53,675 nucleotides of DNA, taken from an uncultured Clostridium sp. Its GTDB lineage: Bacteria > Bacillota > Clostridia > Clostridiales > Clostridiaceae. This document shows, piece after piece, positions 24,001 to 32,590 of the stretch (its first letter is position 1; every line of letters begins with the position of its first letter). Below the pieces are notes generated by a model. That model saw only the letters and a list, made by a program, of their open reading frames with translations. It had not been told where the DNA came from and ran no database searches. The stretch is taken from NCBI GenBank assembly GCA_900547475.1, contig URGW01000026.1, forward strand, positions 1 to 53,675, read 5' to 3'. A program made the position numbers and the translations under genes.

Positions 24001-25395
24001 TTAGAAATCAGATTGACCTGTAGTTCTTGGGAATGGTATAACATCTCTGATATTTGACATACCAGTGATGTACATTATTAATCTTTCGAATCCTAAACCA
24101 AATCCAGCATGTTTAGTTTCTCCGTATTTTCTAAGTTCTAAATACCACCAGTAATCTTCTTCTTTAAGACCTAACTCAGCCATTCTAGCTTTTAAAACAT
24201 CAAGTCTTTCTTCTCTTTGGCTACCACCGATGATTTCACCTATACCAGGAACTAAGCAGTCAGTAGCGGCAACAGTCTTTCCATCGTCGTTAAGTCTCAT
24301 ATAGAATGCTTTAATATCCTTTGGATAGTCAGTAACGAAAACTGGTTTCTTGAATATTTCTTCAGTTAAATATCTTTCGTGTTCAGTTTGAAGATCAACT
24401 CCCCATTCAACTGGATATTCAAATGTCTTACCACAGTTCTTTAACATTTCAATTGCTTCAGTATAAGTAACTCTTCCAAAATCAGATGTTACAATGTGGT
24501 TTAATTTATCTAATAATCCTTTTTCAACGAATTGATTGAAGAATGCCATTTCTTCTGGACATTCATCCATAACATATTTAATTACGTATTTTAACATTCC
24601 TTCTGCTAATTCCATATCATCTTGTAAATCAGCAAATGCTATTTCAGGTTCAACCATCCAGAATTCAGCAGCGTGTCTAGCTGTGTTTGAGTTTTCAGCT
24701 CTGAAAGTTGGACCAAAAGTATAAACATTTCTAAATGCTAAAGCAAAAGTTTCTGCATTTAATTGTCCAGAAACTGTAAGGTTAGTTTCTTTACCAAAGA
24801 AATCTTCTTTATAATTAACTTTTCCATCTTCAGTTCTTGGAACATTGTCAAAGTCTAAAGTAGTAACTTTAAACATTTCTCCTGCACCTTCAGCATCACT
24901 TCCAGTTAATATTGGTGTATTTGCATATACAAATCCTTGATCTTGGAAGAACTTATGAATAGCATAAGCAGCTACAGAACGAACTCTAAATACTGCTGAG
25001 AAAGCATTACTTCTTGGTCTTAAGTGAGCAATTGTTCTTAAGTATTCAAAAGTGTGTCTTTTCTTTTGTAATGGATAATCAGAATCTGACATACCTTCAA
25101 TAATAACTTCTTTTGCTTGAATTTCAAATGGTTGTTTAGCTTCTGGTGTTGGAACTAGAGTACCAACAACCTTTATTGATGAGCTAATTGGTAGTTTAGA
25201 AATATCCTTAAAGTTTTCTAATTTGTTATCAAAAACAACTTGAATATTTTTAAAGAAAGAACCATCATTTATTTCTATAAACCCAAATGCGTTAGAAGCT
25301 CTTAAAGTTCTTATCCATCCTGAAATTGTAATTTCTTTAGATAGGTATTCGTCAGTGTTTCTATAAAGTGATTTTACTAAAACTACGTTTTTCAT
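24001..25395 (-). CDS. asnS: asparaginyl-tRNA synthetase
   Basis: 464-residue class II synthetase that charges tRNA-Asn. An N-terminal OB-fold anticodon-binding domain (about 15-105, ISGWIRTLRASNAFGFIEIND region) is followed by the catalytic core. Motif 2 is seen around PTFRAENSNTARHAAEFWMVEPE, and motif 3 as GFGLGFERLIMYITG near 440. The specificity pattern favours AsnRS over AspRS, and the T-box in front reads an Asn codon. The ATG follows AGGAGG. Confidence 0.96.
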   Translation of the reverse strand: MKNVVLVKSLYRNTDEYLSKEITISGWIRTLRASNAFGFIEINDGSFFKNIQVVFDNKLENFKDISKLPISSSIKVVGTLVPTPEAKQPFEIQAKEVIIEGMSDSDYPLQKKRHTFEYLRTIAHLRPRSNAFSAVFRVRSVAAYAIHKFFQDQGFVYANTPILTGSDAEGAGEMFKVTTLDFDNVPRTEDGKVNYKEDFFGKETNLTVSGQLNAETFALAFRNVYTFGPTFRAENSNTARHAAEFWMVEPEIAFADLQDDMELAEGMLKYVIKYVMDECPEEMAFFNQFVEKGLLDKLNHIVTSDFGRVTYTEAIEMLKNCGKTFEYPVEWGVDLQTEHERYLTEEIFKKPVFVTDYPKDIKAFYMRLNDDGKTVAATDCLVPGIGEIIGGSQREERLDVLKARMAELGLKEEDYWWYLELRKYGETKHAGFGLGFERLIMYITGMSNIRDVIPFPRTTGQSDF

Positions 25396-25447
25396 AATAA
25401 CCTCCTGCTAAAAAATATTTTTTATTAGTATCAAATTTAAATAAAAG

Positions 25448-25780
25448 CAATAAAAAAACCTTTCATCCCATATAAATGGGACGAAAGGAATTACTTACGT
25501 GGTACCACCCAAATTGCCTAATAAAAAGGCCACTTAGTAAATTAATAACGACATTTAGCCGTCTAAGCCTACTTAAGTGAGAATCCAAATTTAAACTTGG
25601 TTATTGGAACTTACAGTTTTACCTATGAAGAATGATTCCTTTTTCACTTGTTCAGTTAGAAACTCAGAGATGTTCTTCACAATTGATATCGTATAAGGCT
25701 TACACCATCCCTTACTCGCTAAAACTACCTTCAAAAGTTACTCTTCTCATCATAGTCAGTAAATATTTGTGATTTTATTA
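25448..25780 (-). promoter_or_regulatory. T-box leader, asparagine-specific, of asnS
   Basis: On the minus strand: stem I with AGTAAGGGATGGTGTAAGCC, a specifier loop around GAAGAACATCTC with AAC (Asn) at 25672-25674, and the conserved T-box GGGTGGTACCACG (complement of 25498-25510). The competing terminator stem is CCTTTCGTCCCAT/ATGGGATGAAAGG at 25459-25488, with seven T. Uncharged tRNA-Asn would stabilise the antiterminator and switch asnS on. Confidence 0.96.
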
Positions 25781-25785
25781 ATACG

Positions 25786-25814
25786 ATTTTACAACACTTT
25801 GCTAACATTTGCAA
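25786..25814 (-). promoter_or_regulatory. sigma-A promoter of the asnS T-box transcript
   Basis: On the minus strand TTGCAA, a 17-bp spacer and TAAAAT, ending just before the first T-box stem. Confidence 0.8.
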
Positions 25815-25860
25815 CTCAATTTCATAATATATATTTAAAGAATGATTTTTGGAGGAAATA

Positions 25861-26583
25861 ATGGCTAAAAAAGATTTCTTGCAACAAAAATATTGTGAAA
25901 TTAATCAGTTAAAAAATTTGCTGCAAACATATCCAAAAGAGTATTGTGAAACAATAATTAAGGTAATGGAAAAGGTCTTTGATGAAATAACAGAATACTT
26001 AGATGAGGAAAAAAATAAGTTAAAAACTGCAGTAAAAAAAGTACAGAATAAAAGAGTATTCACAGTAGATGAATTATCTAAACACAATGGGAAAAATGGA
26101 GCAAAGTCATATATTGCAGTTGGTGGGATAGTATATGATGTAACTGGTGTATCCAAATGGAGTGGTGGCAATCATTATGGTGTAACAGCTGGAAAGGTAC
26201 TTGATAAAGAATTTGAACAAGGGCATGGTAATAGATTATCTATAATGGAATATGCTCCAGCTGTAGGAGTATTAGATATAAATAATAAACGAGGAGAGAT
26301 TAATAGTGATGATAAAAAACCAGAACTTAATTCTAATAGCAGAGAAGAGTTAAGATATTATAAGTTACAAGATATAAGTAAGTTTGATGGAAAAAACGGA
26401 AATTTAGCTTATGTAGTTATTAATGGAACTGTATATGATGTTACTTGCATGAGACATTGGCTTAATGGAAATCACTATGGATTAAGTGCGGGAAAAGATT
26501 TAACAGAATACTTTGAAACATGTCATAAAGATGAAAAAGATATATTAAAAAAATTAAGAATTGTTGGAACAATAATAGAATAA
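25861..26583 (+). CDS. tandem cytochrome b5-like heme-binding domain protein
   Basis: 240 residues, no signal peptide and no membrane segment. After a helical N-terminus (about 1-60) come two copies of the cytochrome b5-like fold, about 62-145 and 165-240. Each has the same landmarks: FTVDELSKHNGKNG / YKLQDISKFDGKNG, VYDVTGVSKW / VYDVTCMRHW, GNHYG, then AGK and a distal His (GHGN and CHKD). Histidines in GNHYG and near the end could bind heme, as in other clostridial members, but b5-type HPGG is replaced. The duplication is internal to this gene. The ATG is at 25861, after GGAGG. Electron transfer or heme/steroid binding are both possible. Confidence 0.82.
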   Translation: MAKKDFLQQKYCEINQLKNLLQTYPKEYCETIIKVMEKVFDEITEYLDEEKNKLKTAVKKVQNKRVFTVDELSKHNGKNGAKSYIAVGGIVYDVTGVSKWSGGNHYGVTAGKVLDKEFEQGHGNRLSIMEYAPAVGVLDINNKRGEINSDDKKPELNSNSREELRYYKLQDISKFDGKNGNLAYVVINGTVYDVTCMRHWLNGNHYGLSAGKDLTEYFETCHKDEKDILKKLRIVGTIIE

Positions 26584-26591
26584 TATTGTTC

Positions 26592-26812
26592 GTCACGTGG
26601 AAGCGAAAAAATGAAATATTTATTTTCCAGGAACTGTGAAATTTCACCTAGAATTTATATCTTTGTTTCATTGAACTTGCTAAAGTTGTAAAAGTCGCTT
26701 ACGCTTCAATACAACTTTTTTACGCAAGTTCAATTCCACAAAGATTAAATTCTACGGCTCAATTTCAATGTTCCCTCCAAATTAATATTTCATTTTTTCT
26801 TTTTCCATGTGT
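26592..26812. repeat. MITE-like palindromic element, copy 1 (about 220 bp)
   Basis: The left and right halves are inverted copies of each other over about 100 bp, with a short CGCTTACGCTT-centred turn. Left arm landmarks: CACGTGGAAGCG, AAAAAATGAAATATTTATTT, ATTTATATCTTTGT, GAACTTGC. Right arm, reverse complemented: CACATGGAAAAAG, AAAAAATGAAATATTAATTT, GAATTTAATCTTTGTG, GAACTTGCG. No ORF is present. It begins nine bases after the cytochrome-b5-like gene. The remaining space to 27159 is AT-rich with no clear gene. Confidence 0.85.
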
Positions 26813-27159
26813 TTGCTTATAACACTACCTTTATAGTTAATGTTTTCTGCTACAAATTTTTCTGATATTATATATAATCTAATAAATCCCTTATTAATAC
26901 ATATTTTATAAATATTTAAAAAATAAATACCAATATATGTATTAAAAGGAATAATTATTTTTATTTCTCTGTTTTTAGTATATAATTAATATAAAAATAG
27001 TAAATCTAATAAATAAATTACAATTGGCATATTTGTGTTTATAGTGAAAATAATGAAGAATCAAAAGAGAATAAAATTAGATATAGAATTATTGAATAGA
27101 CGATTGAGTGAATTAGAAAACAAATAATTTTTTATAAAAGATACCATGGAGGATAATTT

Positions 27160-28398
27160 ATGAGGAAATTAATATCAATGTTACTTATATCAATAATGTG
27201 TATAAGTTTTATAGGGTGTAATGATACTGGAGTTAAAGAAATAGTAGATATTACGAAAAGTAAACAATTAACTAAAGAAGAAAAGATAGAAGATTTTGAA
27301 TATATGTTTAAAACTATAGAAGAAGCATATCCATTTTTAGAAGTAAATAAAAGAGTAAACAATGTAGATTGGATAGCTAATAAAGAAGAGTATTTAGAGA
27401 AAATAAAAAATACTAAAAATGATAAAGAGTTTATAGAAGCAATTACTCAAATATTAAGCGAGCTAAACAATGATCATACTCATCTCATAAATAGCAAGGA
27501 ATTATATGATTTTTTCAAGAGTGGATATAATCAAACTGGATTGTATGATTTTTTTGATGATGAAAAAGTATTAAGTAGATATAATTCTATGGAAGGAAAT
27601 ACTCAAAATACTAAAGAGCCCATGGTAAAAAAAGATGTAATTGTAAGGGATGTAATAGACAAAAAAATAGGATATATATACTTGCCACAAATGTATGGTG
27701 TATATGGTGAAATAACGGAAAAAGATATTGAATCTGATATGAAGATAATAGGTGATTATATAAATAAGTTAGAAGATTATAAAGCATTAATTATAGATAT
27801 AAGAGGAAATTCTGGTGGAGATGATATGTATTGGAGGAGTATAGTCTCTAAAGTTGCATCAGATGATATAGAAAGCAAAGGCTATTTAGCTTTTAGAAGT
27901 GATAATAAAATTATGAAAGATTATGTTGATAAAAGAGAAATCAGAGTAGATTCAATAGATAATTTACCTAAAGAGTTATTAGAAAATGCTCCAAAAGACA
28001 TTATGACTGATTTTAGTGAATTTATGGAATCTACAGTAGTTATAGAAAGTGATAATAAATCTAAGTTTAAAGGGAATATATACCTTTTAGTTGATGATGC
28101 TGTATATTCCTCATCTGAATCATTTTCAATATTTTGTAAAGATAGTGGATTTGCAACTTTAATAGGAGAAAAAACAGGTGGAGATGGAGGAGGTATAGAT
28201 CCAATATTATTTGATTTAGAAAATAGTGGTCTTATAATTAGGATGGCTAGTGATATGTATTTGACAGGTCAAGGAATATGTAATGAAGAGTTTAAAACTA
28301 AACCAGATTATGAGGTTAGTGACGTAACCAGAACTAAAAATTTTGAAGATGATAAATGTATTCAAAAGGTATTAGAATTAGAAAATATTAAATTTTAA
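27160..28398 (+). CDS. S41 family peptidase lipoprotein
   Basis: 412 residues. A lipoprotein signal (MRKLISMLLIS, lipobox SFIGC) places it on the outer face of the membrane. After an N-terminal helical part (about 45-115, EDFEYMFKTIEEAYPFL) the S41 protease core follows: IGYIYLPQMYG near 165, ALIIDIRGNSGG near 208, the nucleophile Ser in VYSSSESF near 318, and the Lys-containing GEKTGGDGGG about 20 residues later. No PDZ domain is evident, so this is the short tail-specific-protease-like form. The ATG follows GGAGGA. Two copies of a MITE-like repeat bracket the gene, and its neighbours on both sides are unrelated, which suggests an accessory gene. Confidence 0.88.
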   Translation: MRKLISMLLISIMCISFIGCNDTGVKEIVDITKSKQLTKEEKIEDFEYMFKTIEEAYPFLEVNKRVNNVDWIANKEEYLEKIKNTKNDKEFIEAITQILSELNNDHTHLINSKELYDFFKSGYNQTGLYDFFDDEKVLSRYNSMEGNTQNTKEPMVKKDVIVRDVIDKKIGYIYLPQMYGVYGEITEKDIESDMKIIGDYINKLEDYKALIIDIRGNSGGDDMYWRSIVSKVASDDIESKGYLAFRSDNKIMKDYVDKREIRVDSIDNLPKELLENAPKDIMTDFSEFMESTVVIESDNKSKFKGNIYLLVDDAVYSSSESFSIFCKDSGFATLIGEKTGGDGGGIDPILFDLENSGLIIRMASDMYLTGQGICNEEFKTKPDYEVSDVTRTKNFEDDKCIQKVLELENIKF

Positions 28399-28422
28399 TA
28401 TAAGGTTGTGGGTTTACAAGTA

Positions 28423-28517
28423 GTTACATGAAAAAAGAAAAAATGAAATATTAATTTGAAAGGAAATTTTCACGTTTCCTGGAAAATAAATATTTCATTT
28501 TTTCGCTTACACGTAAC
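28423..28517. repeat. MITE-like palindromic element, copy 2 (about 95 bp)
   Basis: Ends are GTTACATG and ACGTAAC, imperfect inverted repeats. Inner arms AAAAAATGAAATATTAATTT and, on the other strand, AAAAAATGAAATATTTATTT plus CCAGGAAAC match the outer arms of copy 1. The central part of copy 1 (ATCTTTGT, GAACTTGC arms) is absent, so this looks like an internally shortened form. It lies between the S41 peptidase and the metallophosphoesterase gene. Confidence 0.82.
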
Positions 28518-28536
28518 GAAAAATTTAGATATAAGG

Positions 28537-29235
28537 CTATTCTTTGCCGGTTTCGTAGGAAGATGTAATGGCTAGTGGAAAGTTTAACATAGTACAATCT
28601 TTAACTATTCTTTTAAATTCGTATTCTAAATATCTAAATGTAACTTTAACTTCTCCATTATCTTCAATTTCAATTATTGCATATGTAGGATTAGGTTTTC
28701 CTATTTTAGGTTTTCCAACGCTACCAACGTTAATTAGTAATTTATTTCCGTATTTTTTTGCACAAGGTATATGAGTATGAGCACATACTAAAACATCATC
28801 CTCTAATTGATTCATAACTTCTATTGTGTTAGCTGCATCTTCAAATAAGTAATCGTTAATTGCATTAGGACTTCCATGAGTAAATAAAAAATTTACTCCA
28901 TTAAATGTATATTTAAGAGAAGTTGGTAATGAATCTAAAAAGCATTTGTTTGCAACTCTTACCTCGTTACTTGCCCAAGGTAACGCAAATGAGTTTATTG
29001 TTGTATTTCTAATGTAGGTATAGTCACCATCTACTACTGATGCATCATAGTTACCTTTTATACATGGAATTTCACGTCTTTTAATCAATGCTACAACTTC
29101 ATTTGGATGAGGACCATATCCAACTAAATCACCTAAGCAAATTATTTTATCAACTTTTTGTTCATCTATATCTTCAAGTGCTTTCATTAATGCATAAATA
29201 TTTCCATGAATATCTGATATAACGGCTAGTTTCAT
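28537..29235 (-). CDS. metallophosphoesterase, YfcE/MJ0936-like
   Basis: 232-residue calcineurin-like phosphoesterase, cytoplasmic. The metal-binding motifs are complete: DIHGN near residue 7, GDLVGYGPHP near 37, GNYDA near 62, FTHGSP near 120 and HTHIP near 155, ending in NVGSVGKP. Related proteins hydrolyse phosphodiesters or nucleotides, but the substrate is unknown. The ATG at 29235 is set by GGAGGA; an in-frame TTG eight codons upstream contains the ribosome site. Confidence 0.9.
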   Translation of the reverse strand: MKLAVISDIHGNIYALMKALEDIDEQKVDKIICLGDLVGYGPHPNEVVALIKRREIPCIKGNYDASVVDGDYTYIRNTTINSFALPWASNEVRVANKCFLDSLPTSLKYTFNGVNFLFTHGSPNAINDYLFEDAANTIEVMNQLEDDVLVCAHTHIPCAKKYGNKLLINVGSVGKPKIGKPNPTYAIIEIEDNGEVKVTFRYLEYEFKRIVKDCTMLNFPLAITSSYETGKE

Positions 29236-29431
29236 TTTATTATCCTCCAAATTACTCAAAATTAGACTATTTATATTAGTATTACTAAAAAATAGGTATA
29301 AATTTTATAAAATAATTATATCATTATAAATAAAAAAAGTGATAAAAGTAACAAATTAAATTATGGATAATATGAAAATTTTAAGTTATCATAAAGACAA
29401 GAAAGTAAAAGTAATATACGGAGGTGTACAT

Positions 29432-30508
29432 ATGAAAGATTCTAGAATTAGAAATGTATTAATAAAAATGGAAGAAAATAAAATTCCACAATTAATAGTT
29501 ACTTCTGCAGAGTCTATATTTTATTTAACAGGAAAGATGATTCATCCTGGGGAAAGATTAATAGCTTTATACCTAGATTCCAAGGGAAATCATAAATTTA
29601 TAGTAAATAAGTTATTTCCTATAAATGAGGATTTGGGAGTAGAAATAGTTTGGTATGATGATGTAGAAAATCCAATAGATAGATTAGCCAATTTAGTAAG
29701 AAAAGGTGAAGTGCTAGGGGTAGATAAAAATTTACCAGCACATTTTTTAATAGATCTTATGGGAAGAAATGTTGTAAAAGCTTTTGTTAATTCTTCACCT
29801 ATTATAGATACTTTAAGAATGATAAAAGATGATGAAGAAATTCAAATAATGAAGGAGTCATCAAGAATAAATGATGCAGTTATGTTAAAGCTTTGGGAAA
29901 ATTTAAAGGCAGGTTTTTCAGAAAAGTATTATGCAAATCTTCTAGCTGAAATTTATGAGGAAGAAGGTGCATCAGGATTTTCATTTTCACCAATAATAGC
30001 AACAAGCCCTAATGGTGCTGATCCACACCACGGAACAGGCAAAGATAAAATAAAATTTGGTGATAGTGTAGTTTTAGATATTGGAGGAAAATATAAAAAT
30101 TACTGCTCAGATATGACTAGAACTGTGTTTATAGGTAAAGAGCCAAGTAAAGAACATGCTGAAGTTTATAATATAGTAAAGAGTGCAAATGAAAAGGCAA
30201 TTTCTATAATTAAAGAAGGAGTTAAGTTCTCTGATATTGATAAGGCAGCTAGAAACTTAATTACTGAAGCTGGATATGGAGAGTATTTTACTCATAGAAC
30301 AGGTCATAGTATAGGGATCGAATGTCATGATTTTGGAAATGTTAGTTCTGTTAATGATGATGAAGTTAAGGCTGGTATGATATTCTCTGTTGAGCCAGGA
30401 ATTTACTTAAAGGATAATATAGGAGTTAGAATCGAAGATTTAGTTCTTGTAACTAAAGATGGATGTGAAGTATTAAACTCTGTTACTAAAGAAATCACAG
30501 TATTATAG
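29432..30508 (+). CDS. M24 family aminopeptidase (Xaa-Pro aminopeptidase-like)
   Basis: 358 residues. A creatinase-type N-terminal domain (about 1-125) is followed by the pita-bread peptidase domain. Metal ligands are in place: Asp in VVLDIGGKYKNYCSDMT (two Asp) near 210-222, His in GHSIGIECHD near 290, Glu in SVEPGIY near 325 and Glu in RIEDLVLV near 340. This set fits cleavage of N-terminal residues before proline. The ATG at 29432 has GGAGGTG before it; upstream in-frame ATGs lack a site. Confidence 0.9.
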   Translation: MKDSRIRNVLIKMEENKIPQLIVTSAESIFYLTGKMIHPGERLIALYLDSKGNHKFIVNKLFPINEDLGVEIVWYDDVENPIDRLANLVRKGEVLGVDKNLPAHFLIDLMGRNVVKAFVNSSPIIDTLRMIKDDEEIQIMKESSRINDAVMLKLWENLKAGFSEKYYANLLAEIYEEEGASGFSFSPIIATSPNGADPHHGTGKDKIKFGDSVVLDIGGKYKNYCSDMTRTVFIGKEPSKEHAEVYNIVKSANEKAISIIKEGVKFSDIDKAARNLITEAGYGEYFTHRTGHSIGIECHDFGNVSSVNDDEVKAGMIFSVEPGIYLKDNIGVRIEDLVLVTKDGCEVLNSVTKEITVL

Positions 30509-30678
30509 TATTAGAATAATGAAAAGTTAGTTGTATAATAAGTAATTTATATATTTAATGATGTTAAGCTTTTAATAAAAACTATACCTAATAACATTGA
30601 TATAAAAGGTAAACACGGTATCTATTTTAAAAACATATACTATAATTACGATATTTATAGTATTGGAGAGTTTATAGT

Positions 30679-31668
30679 ATGTGTACTGCTATTACATTAC
30701 AATCTATGCAAGGTGAGAATTTTTTTGGAAGAACAATGGATTTTTCATATCCAATTGAAGCAGAACTTTATGTAATACCTAAAAATTATAAATGGTATAG
30801 CATTGAAACAAAGGAAAATTATACTGATAACTATAGTTTTATCTGTATTGGACAGAAAATTGATGATATGTTAGGTGTTTTCGATGGGGTAAATGAAAGA
30901 GGATTTGCCGCAGCAACTTTATATTTTAAAGGTTATGCTTATTATGATTTACCAATGAAAGATAAAAAAGCAGTTAGTTCTTTAGATTTTATACATTATA
31001 TTTTAGGATGTTGTAGTTCTATAGATGATTTAAGGATATTATTAAAAAATATAAGCATAATAGGGCAACCAGATCCTGTTACAAATACAGCAGCTCCATT
31101 ACATTGGATTGCTACAGATAGAAGTGGCAAGTGTGCTGTTATTGAGCAAACAGAAACAGGGCTTAAGGTAATTAATAATCCAATAGGAGTTATGACTAAT
31201 AGTCCTGATTTTTGTTGGCATATGACTAATCTAAGAAATTATATGAATGTATCAGTTGAGCAACAAGAGGAAGTTTATTGGGGTGATGTATCTTTAACGC
31301 CTTTTGGTCAGGGTACTGGAAGTATGCCCCTTCCAGGAGGATTTACTTCTCCTGAGCGTTTTGTTCGCACAGCATTTCTGAAAACTCATGTACAAGTTCC
31401 TAAAAGTCGTTCAGAAGCAATTATGACATGTTTTCATATTATGAATAGCGTTTCTATTCCAAAGGGGATTGTTGTAACAGATATGGGAGTATGTGATTAT
31501 ACAAAATATACTGCTTTTATAAATACTAATACATGTGAATATTATTTTAAGACTTATGAGAACGACCAAATTATAACGGTAAGCCTTAGGGATTATAGTA
31601 TTAATAATACAAAGATAATATTTATAGGTAGTATTATACGACTTCCTATATTATTAGAAAGTTTTTAG
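30679..31668 (+). CDS. choloylglycine hydrolase family, penicillin V acylase-like
   Basis: 329-residue Ntn hydrolase. After removal of Met1, Cys2 would be the nucleophile. Arg18 and Asp21 (FGRTMDF) are conserved, as are the Asn in VMTNSPDF near 173 and the Arg in PERFVRTAF near 228. Residue 82 is Tyr (ATLYFKGY), as in penicillin V acylases; bile salt hydrolases usually have Asn there. So acylase or N-acyl-homoserine-lactone/other amide cleavage is more likely than bile salt hydrolysis, though this position alone is not decisive. No signal peptide. The ATG follows TTGGAGAG. It stands alone. Confidence 0.87.
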   Translation: MCTAITLQSMQGENFFGRTMDFSYPIEAELYVIPKNYKWYSIETKENYTDNYSFICIGQKIDDMLGVFDGVNERGFAAATLYFKGYAYYDLPMKDKKAVSSLDFIHYILGCCSSIDDLRILLKNISIIGQPDPVTNTAAPLHWIATDRSGKCAVIEQTETGLKVINNPIGVMTNSPDFCWHMTNLRNYMNVSVEQQEEVYWGDVSLTPFGQGTGSMPLPGGFTSPERFVRTAFLKTHVQVPKSRSEAIMTCFHIMNSVSIPKGIVVTDMGVCDYTKYTAFINTNTCEYYFKTYENDQIITVSLRDYSINNTKIIFIGSIIRLPILLESF

Positions 31669-31719
31669 TTGAAAAGGTAAATATCAAGTATTTAACCTTT
31701 ATATTCAGTTGATAATATT

Positions 31720-31755
31720 ATTAAAGCTACACGCCAAAAGTGTGTAGCTTTAACT
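31720..31755. terminator. terminator between the acylase and punA
   Basis: AAAGCTACAC pairs with GTGTAGCTTT (31723-31751) and serves the leftward punA transcript. A second stem GGTAAATA/TATTTAACC just upstream (about 31676-31702) serves the acylase gene. Confidence 0.8.
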
Positions 31756-31759
31756 AGTT

Positions 31760-32578
31760 TTATATTATTTCAATTACTCTATTCATTAATTTTATAAAAT
31801 CATTTTTAACTTTAGCAGAAGTTTCTATAACTTCTTCATGATTTAAAGGTTGATCTAGTATTCCAGCAGCCATATTTGTTAAGCAAGAAATACCAACTGT
31901 TTTAATACCACAATGGTTTGCAACAATTACTTCTGGAACAGTTGACATACCAACAGCATCTCCACCCATAATTTTTGCAAATCTTACTTCGGCAGGAGTT
32001 TCATAAGTAGGTCCAGAGAACATTACATATACTCCTTGTTGTAATTTTATTCCTAATTCGTTACCAGCTTCTAGAACCTTATTTCTAAGTTCTATGCTGT
32101 AAGCTTCAGACATGTCAGGAAATCTAGGTCCAAATTCATCAATGTTATGTCCGAATAAAGGATTTGATCCAGAAAAATTAATATGGTCAGTAATAACCAT
32201 TAAATCTCCAGCATTAAAATCTTTATTAACAGCTCCAGCAGCATTTGTAACTATAAGCTTTGAAACACCTAATAGCTTCATTACTCTTACAGGGAAAGTT
32301 ACTTTATCTAAAGAATATCCTTCATAGTAATGGAATCTTCCTTGCATAGCAACAACTTGTTTGTCTCCAAGTTTACCAATAACTAATTTACCAGCATGAC
32401 CTTCTACAGTTGATGTAGGGAAATTAGGAATATCACAATAGTTATAATACTCTGCATCTTCAATAGTATCTGCTAATGAACCTAATCCAGATCCAAGTAT
32501 TAATCCTATTTCCGGTTTGTATTTACTTTGTTTTAAAATAAAATCAGCTGAAGTCTTAATTTGAGTTAATAAATCCAT
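31760..32578 (-). CDS. punA: purine nucleoside phosphorylase (trimeric type)
   Basis: 272 residues; cleaves inosine and guanosine nucleosides with phosphate in purine salvage. Motifs: LILGSGLGSLAD near residue 26 (phosphate loop), TVEGHAGKLVIG near 57, QGRFHYYEGY near 79, VTNAAGAVNKDF near 110 and the purine pocket PTYETPAEVRF near 190 with VGMSTVPEV near 208. The length fits the PNP I class. It lies 12 bp after murC, in the same direction, so the two probably share a transcript. Confidence 0.94.
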   Translation of the reverse strand: MDLLTQIKTSADFILKQSKYKPEIGLILGSGLGSLADTIEDAEYYNYCDIPNFPTSTVEGHAGKLVIGKLGDKQVVAMQGRFHYYEGYSLDKVTFPVRVMKLLGVSKLIVTNAAGAVNKDFNAGDLMVITDHINFSGSNPLFGHNIDEFGPRFPDMSEAYSIELRNKVLEAGNELGIKLQQGVYVMFSGPTYETPAEVRFAKIMGGDAVGMSTVPEVIVANHCGIKTVGISCLTNMAAGILDQPLNHEEVIETSAKVKNDFIKLMNRVIEII

Positions 32579-32590
32579 AAAATCACCTCG

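Noticed and set aside
27053..27127. Small 24-residue ORF beginning MKNQKRIKLDIELL
   Set aside because: It has no ribosome site, lies in AT-rich DNA beside the MITE-like element and resembles no family I know. Probably chance or a gene remnant.
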